Source of the DNA: Gammaproteobacteria bacterium
Lineage (GTDB): Bacteria; Pseudomonadota; Gammaproteobacteria; Enterobacterales; Alteromonadaceae
DNA: 6,956 nucleotides
Direction: 5' to 3'
Assembly (NCBI GenBank): GCA_023481025.1
Contig: JAMCWV010000113.1
Location: forward strand, 434 to 7,389
The notes under the pieces are model-generated. The model was not told the origin of the DNA, did no database searches, and saw only the letters and a list, made by a program, of their open reading frames with translations. A program made the position numbers and the translations under genes. Each line of letters starts with the position of its first letter. The stretch's first letter is position 1. Shown here piece by piece: positions 1 to 5,557 of this stretch.

Positions 1-212
1 ATCCAGCCATGCCAGTCTGCTTGCAGGAACTGAAACAACCACATACCTACCAGCGCCGATAGCGCCTGATTTAGGAAAAGGCCCAGGGCCATGCCTGCAA
101 ATACTGGCCAGGGCCGTTGGTAACGAAGACCAAACAGAAGCGCCAGGAATAGCGACCGGTCGCCAACTTCTGCGATGCCAACGGTTAGAATAGATAAGAA
201 AAAAGCGTCCAT
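1..212 (-). CDS. mneA: UPF0016/GDT1 (TMEM165) family membrane protein, MneA-like Mn2+ exporter, 3' end cut by window edge
   Basis: Seventy N-terminal residues are visible, starting MDAFFLSILTVGIAEVGDRS at the ATG at 212-210; the rest lies outside the window. The family motif E-x-G-D-[KR]-[ST] appears as EVGDRS (residues 15-20) inside the first hydrophobic helix. A second hydrophobic segment covers about residues 37-64. Family members are inner-membrane cation exporters; MneA of Vibrio cholerae expels Mn2+. The Mn2+ riboswitch directly upstream supports manganese efflux independently of the protein sequence. The start has an AGGA ribosome-binding site at 223-220, seven bases upstream and partly inside a hairpin. 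Two positions look unusual from memory: L21 where family members often have Gln after the motif, and Q53 where an NH pair is common (here NQ). The family call is firm; the Mn2+ role rests on the family and the riboswitch. Confidence 0.82.
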   Translation of the reverse strand, partial: MDAFFLSILTVGIAEVGDRSLFLALLFGLRYQRPWPVFAGMALGLFLNQALSALVGMWLFQFLQADWHGW

Positions 213-221
213 GATAGGTTC

Positions 222-317
222 CTGCCGGGCAACGCGTCGATTCCATGTGGTGTGATTGAGTCGCCCGGCAACAGGCATACGGCAAGCTTTAGGCTTGTGT
301 ATTCAATTCACACCACA
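222..317 (-). promoter_or_regulatory. Riboswitch expression platform with RBS-masking hairpin
   Basis: Two strong helices compete downstream of the aptamer. A perfect ten-pair helix joins TGTGGTGTGA (317-308), which overlaps the 3' strand of P1, to TCACACCACA (255-246). A perfect eight-pair helix joins TGCCGGGC (270-263) to GCCCGGCA (230-223); its 3' arm reaches into the AGGA ribosome-binding site of the exporter gene. The two helices cross each other, so they should be mutually exclusive. No U-tract follows the second hairpin, so control of translation is more likely than termination. Which helix goes with bound Mn2+ cannot be decided from the pairing alone. Confidence 0.65.
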
Positions 318-418
318 GGTCTCGTCAAGCATCTGCCGTGCACACCATGGCTCGTTTTCAGCCAATTATGTTGATGTACACCTTATTGCTGGCGCAATAA
401 GCGACTACTCCCCTGCGG
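313..418 (-). promoter_or_regulatory. yybP-ykoY manganese riboswitch aptamer
   Basis: On the minus strand the conserved GGGGAGTAG (413-405) lies just inside helix P1, formed by CCGCAGG (418-412) and CCTGTGG (319-313), seven pairs with one G-U. Next comes a perfect seven-pair hairpin (400-394 with 389-383, loop GCCA). A six-pair helix follows (381-376 with 343-338) that encloses the conserved ATCAACATA loop and a TGGCT/AGCCA hairpin (364-360 with 352-348). The 3' side carries GACGAGACCT (326-317), the other conserved strand of this class. RNAs of this class bind Mn2+ and usually raise expression of Mn2+ efflux genes, which fits the UPF0016 gene downstream. P1 begins only about six bases after the predicted transcription start, so promoter and aptamer support each other. 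Confidence 0.88.
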
Positions 419-430
419 GTTATGGACGGT

Positions 431-458
431 ATTATCCACGGGCACAAACAATTGTCAA
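431..458 (-). promoter_or_regulatory. Sigma-70 promoter for the riboswitch-exporter transcript
   Basis: A perfect -35 box TTGACA (458-453) is followed by a 16-bp spacer and the -10 box GATAAT (436-431, five of six consensus bases). The predicted start of transcription, about position 424, is just ahead of riboswitch helix P1. The -35 box begins five bases beyond the TAA of the chemoreceptor gene on the same strand. Confidence 0.8.
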
Positions 459-463
459 ATGAC

Positions 464-2116
464 TTAATATCTAAAGCGCTGGACGATGCTTTGCAAGGTC
501 TCAGCGAGCTGATTGAGTTGATGACTGGCTTCAGCAATATCATCGGCCTGATGCACCGTGCTATACGCCAGCTCAGAGATCGTTACCACGCTGCGATTGA
601 TGTCTTCAGCCACCGCACTTTGCTGCTCTGACGCGGTCGCAACCTGGGTATTCATATCATTGATCTGGTGAATAGAATGGCGGATTTGCTGCAATGCATG
701 GCCGGTGCCCTGTGCATCGTCAACGCTTTGAGACGCCTGCTGCTGCCCCCGCGCCATCACCGCGACGGCATCATCGGAACTGCGCTGGAGACGACTAATC
801 TTCACATTAATTTCATCGGTGGCGGCAGACACTCGTACCGCCAGAGTGCGCACTTCATCGGCGACGACGGCAAAGCCACGACCAGCTTCGCCGGCTCTGG
901 CCGCCTCAATGGCAGCATTGAGAGCAAGCAGGTTGGTCTGTTCAGCAATGCCGCGAATGGCATCGAGAATACTGCTGATACTTTTACTTTCTTCCTTCAA
1001 AGCACCAATTACCCCAGCGGCGGCGCTGACTTCATCGGCCAGCTTGCTAATCGAGATAATGGTTTTTTCAACCACCTGATTACCATCATCGGTGGCTTGC
1101 ATGGCATGGTTTGCGCTATGCGCCGCTTCCTGGGTGTTCTGCGCAACCTCTCTTACCGTGGCGGTCATCTGGTTCATTGCCGTTGCCACCTGCTCAACTT
1201 GCTGGTGCTGGTTGGTCAGCGCATCGCGGGAGGTCTGTGCACCGGTCAGGCTCTGTTGGGCCTGGGTTGCTAAAGACTGCGAAGTGTCTGCTAGTTGAGT
1301 GATCACGCCGCGCAGATTATCGATAAAACGATTAAACGCGTGTGCAAGCTGAGCAAACTCGTCTTTTCCCTCAATATGGATTTGCTGAGTCAGGTCGGCG
1401 TCGCCGCCAGCTATATTTTGCATGCGACTGAGCAACTGATGGAGTGGCTTCAACAGGCGCTTCGCAAAGATATAACCAATGCTTAATGCGGTCACGAAGG
1501 CGACAATCCATAAGCTCCACATCACTGTATTGAGCCGTGCGATGGGGGCGTAGAAGTGCGCTTCAGGCATCTGTGCCTGCACCACCCATTCGCCAAGTAG
1601 TGCAGGGTGAGAGATCCGGCTGCTGGCCTGGGCAAGGCCTGCTGCCTGCTGCATCGCATTCGCTTGCATAATCGCCAGCTCACCATGCTCGCCAAGGCTG
1701 GTTAAAGCAATTCGTTGCTGTAACTGAACCTCATTAATAGCAAGGTAGACAGGTGGCATAGTGTCGATGACCTGTAGACGGATGCTCATCACGTCATTTT
1801 GGCGGGTTGTTGCAGACATTCCGGCGACCAGCGGTTGCGCAGCCGCCCAGGCTTCGAGGTTCGTGCTGAGCCCAGCTTCTGTGGTTTGTGGGCGGCTAAC
1901 CAGGCGCAGCTCACGCTCCAGCTCACTCAATTGTAAATCAACCAGGCGTGCTGCGTCGTTAGAGATACTTTGTAATTGCCACTGCAGGTCTTGCTCGAGA
2001 TTAGACTTGGTACTTAAAAAGGTGACGCCACCGAGAATAGAGATTGGAACCGAGCCAATAATAACCACCAGTACCATGAGTTTAAATGTTAAACCGGAAA
2101 AGAAAGGATTCACCAT
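464..2116 (-). CDS. Methyl-accepting chemotaxis protein (transmembrane chemoreceptor)
   Basis: This 550-residue receptor would sense a ligand outside the inner membrane and control CheA kinase through CheW. Order: first membrane helix about 11-33; periplasmic sensor about 36-195; second membrane helix about 196-217; HAMP about 218-270; cytoplasmic coiled-coil signalling domain to the end. The signalling tip is unmistakable: [19 protein letters not shown] (392-410), then [15 protein letters not shown] (412-426). There is no C-terminal NWETF-type CheR-docking pentapeptide; the protein ends QRFRY. The sensor is only about 160 residues. Its distal part (about 122-190, with [19 protein letters not shown] and [14 protein letters not shown]) resembles the membrane-proximal Cache subdomain, so this may be a single or shortened Cache. 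The ligand is unknown. AGGGG lies two bases before the ATG but five before a GTG at codon 2, so GTG could be the true start. No flagellar sigma-28 promoter was recognised. Confidence 0.95.
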   Translation of the reverse strand: MVNPFFSGLTFKLMVLVVIIGSVPISILGGVTFLSTKSNLEQDLQWQLQSISNDAARLVDLQLSELERELRLVSRPQTTEAGLSTNLEAWAAAQPLVAGMSATTRQNDVMSIRLQVIDTMPPVYLAINEVQLQQRIALTSLGEHGELAIMQANAMQQAAGLAQASSRISHPALLGEWVVQAQMPEAHFYAPIARLNTVMWSLWIVAFVTALSIGYIFAKRLLKPLHQLLSRMQNIAGGDADLTQQIHIEGKDEFAQLAHAFNRFIDNLRGVITQLADTSQSLATQAQQSLTGAQTSRDALTNQHQQVEQVATAMNQMTATVREVAQNTQEAAHSANHAMQATDDGNQVVEKTIISISKLADEVSAAAGVIGALKEESKSISSILDAIRGIAEQTNLLALNAAIEAARAGEAGRGFAVVADEVRTLAVRVSAATDEINVKISRLQRSSDDAVAVMARGQQQASQSVDDAQGTGHALQQIRHSIHQINDMNTQVATASEQQSAVAEDINRSVVTISELAYSTVHQADDIAEASHQLNQLAETLQSIVQRFRY

Positions 2117-2379
2117 AGCCCCTGCATATAGTCACTCGAATGGGCTGCAATCTAACCCATTAGGGGTAGGTAAGATGTGATCTCGCGCAAATGAAAGCGC
2201 TTTGCTCTGATGCGCATTTTACCTAAGTCTTACACAGCAGGGCCTGCCAAATACGTTCAGTAGACTAAGATTAAATCAACAGCGGACCAAAGTGTTGCAA
2301 TGTTGGTAGCGCTCGCGTCGGGTACGCCATCGGTTTTTAGATACCGTATCCGTTGACTAGACATATGAAGGAGTACGTT
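2117..2379. other. Divergent intergenic region between the chemoreceptor and PepSY genes
   Basis: This region must hold the start signals of both flanking genes, but no promoter close to consensus is visible on either strand. Possible elements are a pair of (T/C)TTAC half-sites 11 bp apart on the plus strand (2218-2222 and 2229-2233), a TAAGAT that could be a plus-strand -10 box (2266-2271), a TAAAAT on the minus strand within the same stretch as the half-sites, the palindrome AAAGCGCTTT (2194-2203), and the small dyad GATACCGTATC (2340-2350). None is strong alone. Confidence 0.4.
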
Positions 2380-2805
2380 ATGAAAGTATCAACTTTACTA
2401 GCTTCAGCAGTGGCATCTTCAGTACTGCTTTCCACCTCTGTTATGGCTCATGATCACGGCGACCTGCATGGTTGGTTAGACGACTATGGCTTTTCTCATG
2501 TCACCGAAGTGGAATGGAAATCGAACGACCGGGTTGAGGTAGAAGGTTTTGCTCGCGATAACATGCATTCAGAGGTTGTCTTTGGCCCAGACGGTCAAGT
2601 ACAGAGTGAAGAGCATGAACGCTATGCACGCGAAGCCTGGGGTTTATCTCTGAGCCAGCTGCAAAAAGCGATGGAAGAAGGCAAAGATGCTGGTATTCGC
2701 CGCTTTGACGAAATCGACGTGTCCTCACGCGGGGAAGTTGAAGTAGAAGGGTACGACGACGAAGGCAACGACATTGAAATCAAACTTGCTTTGAACGACT
2801 TGTAA
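2380..2805 (+). CDS. Small secreted/periplasmic acidic protein with two PepSY-like repeats
   Basis: The protein has 141 residues. The ATG at 2380 was chosen because AAGGAG (2368-2373) sits six bases upstream and a classic signal peptide follows: Lys2, a hydrophobic core at about 5-21, and a VMA cleavage site after residue 23. The mature protein begins HDHGDLHG and is rich in Asp and Glu. Two similar units follow: about 41-72 (VTEVEW, RVEVEGFARDN, EVVFGPDG) and about 106-138 (IRRFDEIDV, EVEVEGYDDEGN, IEIKLAL). Both fit the strand-turn-strand pattern of PepSY-type domains, joined by a helix at about 78-103. Such small proteins are exported and often lie near OmpR-family two-component systems, but their biochemical role is poorly known. 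No partner gene is visible here; the gene stands alone between minus-strand genes. The export call is firm, the PepSY call moderate, the function unknown. Confidence 0.8.
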   Translation: MKVSTLLASAVASSVLLSTSVMAHDHGDLHGWLDDYGFSHVTEVEWKSNDRVEVEGFARDNMHSEVVFGPDGQVQSEEHERYAREAWGLSLSQLQKAMEEGKDAGIRRFDEIDVSSRGEVEVEGYDDEGNDIEIKLALNDL

Positions 2806-2833
2806 GTACTGTCGTCCACATTGAGTGAATGGC

Positions 2834-2862
2834 AAAAAAAAGGCCGGTTGAGAAACCGGCCT
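2834..2862 (-). terminator. Intrinsic terminator of the cnoX operon
   Basis: A perfect eight-pair stem GGCCGGTT/AACCGGCC (2842-2849 with 2854-2861) closes a four-base loop. A run of eight A at 2834-2841 on the plus strand becomes a run of eight U after the stem on the minus strand. It lies 25 bases beyond the cnoX stop codon. On the plus strand only TAAAA follows the stem, so it would end the PepSY transcript poorly unless another mechanism helps. Confidence 0.92.
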
Positions 2863-2886
2863 AAAACTCGTTGCTAGCGACAGCAG

Positions 2887-3777
2887 CTAGTAAAGCATGC
2901 TGTATAACTTTCTACGCGAGGCCGCTGCAAGTGGATCACCCGCTGGCAGGTTATTGATAATATCCAGAGTCGTTTTCTTTCCCTCTTGGAAGTTAATATC
3001 TTCATTGAGCACTTCAAATAGTAAATCCAAAGCCTCCTGGTGTCGCTTAACCTGATGATACTGAATCGCTAATTCAATCTTCAACGAGAGATCATTCGGC
3101 TGTTCCGCTAACTGTGCCTCTAGTGCGTCAATTTCCGGGCTCTGCGCAGCGTCTTCTGCAAGCTTAATTTTCGCAACGATATGCTGGTAATAACTGTCCT
3201 GATCCGCAATGGTAAGGTTCGAAATTAGATCCAGCGCCTGGTCTGTGTGCCCTATGCTAGCTGCCGCGTCTGCTAATACCAGACGCACCTGAGGGTCTTG
3301 CGGTGCCAGGTCATAAGCTTGTTTGGCTGCGGTATATGCCGCTTCAAAATCTTCCTCTTGCAGAGCTTGCTGGGCCTGGCTTAGTGCATCGTCCTGTGGT
3401 GCTGGTAAATATTTTGCCAGCATCTCACGAATCGCGGACTCAGGCTGCGCGCCGGCAAGACCATCGACTGGCTGACCGTCTTTAAACACAACTATGGTTG
3501 GCAGACTCTGCACGCCAAACTGGCTCGCGATAGCCTGCTGCTCTTCACAATTGATTTTCGCCAGAATCAGATGGTCAGGGTAATCGCCTGCAATTCGCTC
3601 AAGAACCGGAGTCAGCTGCTTACAGGGCTCACACCAATCAGCCCAGAAGTCGATCAGTACCACCTTTTCCTGCGAGCCCTGAATCAGAATTTGTTGTGCA
3701 TTCTGCTCGTTAATGTCAACGATGTTTGACGGCTGAGCCGGCTGTCCGCCGTTCATTAAGTTATCTGCTGTGTGCAC
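2887..3777 (-). CDS. cnoX: CnoX/YbbN-type co-chaperone (thioredoxin domain plus TPR)
   Basis: The protein has a thioredoxin fold followed by TPR-like helices. In E. coli, CnoX is a chaperone-redox protein that holds unfolding substrates, protects their cysteines and passes them to GroEL/ES. Collinear matches recalled from the E. coli protein are NIVDINEQNAQQIL, QLTPVLE, ILAKINCEEQQAIASQFG, DGQPVDG, HQEALDLLFEVL and the tail RRKLYSMLY. In E. coli the C-terminal helix contacts GroEL. Numbering from the chosen GTG, the WCEPC site has Cys49 and Cys52, the cis-proline loop SLPT has Pro93, and Cys77 matches the substrate-binding Cys63 of E. coli. The GTG at 3777-3775 gives 296 residues and follows AAAGAGG with a six-base gap. 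A GTG at 3834 (315 residues) and an ATG at 3756 (289 residues) have weaker sites. The gene lies about 100 bp after the aldehyde dehydrogenase gene and ends at the terminator. Confidence 0.9.
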   Translation of the reverse strand: MHTADNLMNGGQPAQPSNIVDINEQNAQQILIQGSQEKVVLIDFWADWCEPCKQLTPVLERIAGDYPDHLILAKINCEEQQAIASQFGVQSLPTIVVFKDGQPVDGLAGAQPESAIREMLAKYLPAPQDDALSQAQQALQEEDFEAAYTAAKQAYDLAPQDPQVRLVLADAAASIGHTDQALDLISNLTIADQDSYYQHIVAKIKLAEDAAQSPEIDALEAQLAEQPNDLSLKIELAIQYHQVKRHQEALDLLFEVLNEDINFQEGKKTTLDIINNLPAGDPLAAASRRKLYSMLY

Positions 3778-3881
3778 GAAAAACCTCTTTAATTGTCGCG
3801 TGTAGTGGCCAGTCGACAATGAGTCACCAGCCACTTTCTTGTACCTTAGTTAATGTGGGGAGTACTCACTAACTTCAAGGG

Positions 3882-5240
3882 CTACATGAACTTTTTCAGC
3901 CATTTCAATTTTTGCTTGGTAAAGGGTGGGTAGCGCAGGGCAACATCTAACGCAAAACTGCGCACCATCACCGGCTTTTCATGAGAGAAGGTGCGCACGC
4001 CAAACTCGCCGTGGTAGCGACCCATACCACTATGTCCAACGCCGCCAAATGGCAACTCAGGGTTAACCATAAACATCAGGGTATCGTTAAAGCACATGTT
4101 GCCGCAGCTAATCGCTGACTCAATGTGCTGTTGTTCGCTGCTCTTTTTAGTGAATGCGTAGCACGCCAGCGGTTTAGGTAAACTCAGTACCGCTTGAATG
4201 GCGGCGTCGATATTGTCCACCGGGCAAATGGGTAATAGTGGGCCGAATATCTCATCCTGCATAATCGCGGATTGGCGGCTTGGGTTATTAATCAGCATAG
4301 GCGCCATAAAACGGTCGCGTCTGTCGTAGTCTTTGCCATTAATAACTTCGTGCTCGTCAAGCAACGCCAGTAAACGGCTCAAATGCTTGTCATTGACGAT
4401 GCGACCGTAATCTTTACTGCGCTGGGGTTCATCACCGTAAAATTCAACCAATGCCTCCTGCAGGGCGTTAACCAGCTCATCCCGAACCGCACTTTCAACC
4501 AATACGTAGTCAGGTGCAATACAGGTTTGGCCAGCGTTAATCCACTTACCCCAGGCGATGCGTCTGGCCGTGGTTTTGATATCGCAGTGACGGCTGACAA
4601 TGACAGGGCTCTTCCCCCCAAGCTCAAGGGTTACCGGGGTCAGGTGCTCAGCGGCGGCATGCATCACGACTTTACCAACGTCACCACCTCCGGTATAAAA
4701 AATATGGTCGAAGGCGTGTTTCAGTAACTGTGTGGCGACCTCAGCATCGCCCTCAACGACTTGCAATGCACTGGCATCAACATACTCAGGCAAGGTAGTT
4801 GCGAGTAAATGGCTGACCGCAGGGCTCACCTCTGAAGGCTTTAACAGCACACAGTTGCCGGCGGCGAGTGCAGCAATCACTGGGCTTAAGCTCAGTTGCA
4901 ATGGGTAATTCCAGGCACCAAAAATAAGCACACAACCCAAAGGCTCAAGCACGAGCTTACTTTTGCCTGGCTTTGCCAGTACAGGGGTACTGACGCTGCG
5001 GGGTTTGAGCCAGGACTTTAAATGCTTCTTAGTCAGCTCAACATCTTTCAGAGTAAAGCCAATTTCGGTACTCCAGGCTTCTGCATGACCTTTGCCAAGG
5101 TCAGCTTTCAGTGCCTCGCTAAGTTCTACCTGCTGTTCGTTTAGGAATCGGCGAATCCCCTCCAGCTGGGTTAAGCGCCATGCTATATCGCGAGTCGTGC
5201 CACGGGCGAAAGTCGCGCGCAGGGTGTCAATGGACTTCAT
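3882..5240 (-). CDS. Aldehyde dehydrogenase, class-3-type (fatty/coniferyl aldehyde dehydrogenase-like)
   Basis: This complete 452-residue NAD(P)+-dependent enzyme would oxidise an aldehyde to its acid in the cytoplasm. Visible ALDH elements in order: GAWNYP (108-113, with the oxyanion-hole Asn111), LLKPSE (132-137, Lys134 in the cofactor site), YTGGGDVGK (182-190, the FTGS-type loop), LELGGKSP with general base Glu206, NAGQTCIAPDY with nucleophile Cys240, and DEIFGP (329-334). About 450 residues, the short N-terminus, and a tail RYPPFTKQKLKWLKKFM that resembles membrane-proximal ALDH3 tails place it in the class-3 group rather than the 480-residue GabD group. The substrate is unproven; medium- or long-chain and aromatic aldehydes are typical of relatives. 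Its ATG overlaps the TGA of gabD as ATGA, and the only upstream ribosome-binding candidate is AAGGCGG, so coupled translation from the broken gabD reading frame is likely. Confidence 0.92.
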   Translation of the reverse strand: MKSIDTLRATFARGTTRDIAWRLTQLEGIRRFLNEQQVELSEALKADLGKGHAEAWSTEIGFTLKDVELTKKHLKSWLKPRSVSTPVLAKPGKSKLVLEPLGCVLIFGAWNYPLQLSLSPVIAALAAGNCVLLKPSEVSPAVSHLLATTLPEYVDASALQVVEGDAEVATQLLKHAFDHIFYTGGGDVGKVVMHAAAEHLTPVTLELGGKSPVIVSRHCDIKTTARRIAWGKWINAGQTCIAPDYVLVESAVRDELVNALQEALVEFYGDEPQRSKDYGRIVNDKHLSRLLALLDEHEVINGKDYDRRDRFMAPMLINNPSRQSAIMQDEIFGPLLPICPVDNIDAAIQAVLSLPKPLACYAFTKKSSEQQHIESAISCGNMCFNDTLMFMVNPELPFGGVGHSGMGRYHGEFGVRTFSHEKPVMVRSFALDVALRYPPFTKQKLKWLKKFM

Positions 5241-5551
5241 AAACCGCCTTGTACCAAAGTTTTAATTTCGAGATATTCATCAATACCATAATGTGAACCT
5301 TCACGACCAATACCTGATTGCTTTACCCCGCCAAAAGGATTCATATAATGGGAAATTGCACCCGCATTAATCCCCACCAGGCCGGCTTCAAGGGCATAGC
5401 TGACGCGATGAATGCGCTGCGGCGAGCTGGCACAGAAATAAGCAGCAAGGCCGAAAGGGGTGCTATTGGCAAGTTCGATCCCGTCTTCTTCACTGACGAA
5501 CTTCTGCACAGCCACCACAGGGGCGAAGATTTCAGTCTGGCTAATCTCCAT
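5237..5551 (-). CDS. GabD C-terminal part (separated by the in-frame stop)
   Basis: These 104 residues are the end of the same enzyme. They carry MEISQTEIFAPVVAV, ANSTPFGLAAYF, LEAGLVGINAGAIS, the oligomerisation-side NPFGGVKQSGIGREG and the tail DEYLEIKTLV, all collinear with the end of E. coli GabD. The cofactor motif reads E-I-F-A-P, with Ala where Gly is usual. The ATG (5551-5549) follows the TAA of the first part by six bases in the same frame, with no good ribosome-binding site, so any translation would depend on reinitiation or readthrough. The TGA overlaps the ATG of the next aldehyde dehydrogenase gene (ATGA). It is most simply a pseudogene fragment rather than an independent protein. 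Confidence 0.7.
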   Translation of the reverse strand: MEISQTEIFAPVVAVQKFVSEEDGIELANSTPFGLAAYFCASSPQRIHRVSYALEAGLVGINAGAISHYMNPFGGVKQSGIGREGSHYGIDEYLEIKTLVQGGL

Positions 5552-5557
5552 ATCAGC

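Noticed and set aside
223..270. The GC-rich hairpin before the exporter start as an intrinsic terminator
   Set aside because: The loop is over 30 bases and no U-tract follows the 3' arm; the T-run at the start of the coding region is too far away.
668..1273. A 201-codon plus-strand open frame opposite the chemoreceptor gene
   Set aside because: It lies wholly antisense to the highly conserved signalling domain, has no recognisable domain or ribosome-binding site, and arises from the codon use of the real gene.
2194..2203. Palindrome AAAGCGCTTT as an operator
   Set aside because: It is short, belongs to no regulator I recognise, and has no second copy at a meaningful spacing.
2353..2379. Earlier in-frame starts for the PepSY gene (TTG 2353, ATG 2365)
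   Set aside because: They would put the AAGGAG ribosome-binding site inside the coding region and place a charged extension before a standard signal peptide.
2842..2865. The hairpin as a terminator for the plus-strand PepSY gene
   Set aside because: On the plus strand only TAAAA follows the stem; the eight-base U-tract exists only on the minus strand.
3778..3834. A 19-residue N-terminal extension of CnoX from the GTG at 3834
   Set aside because: The extension does not match CnoX relatives, its ribosome-binding candidate is nine bases away, and AAAGAGG sits at ideal distance from the GTG at 3777.
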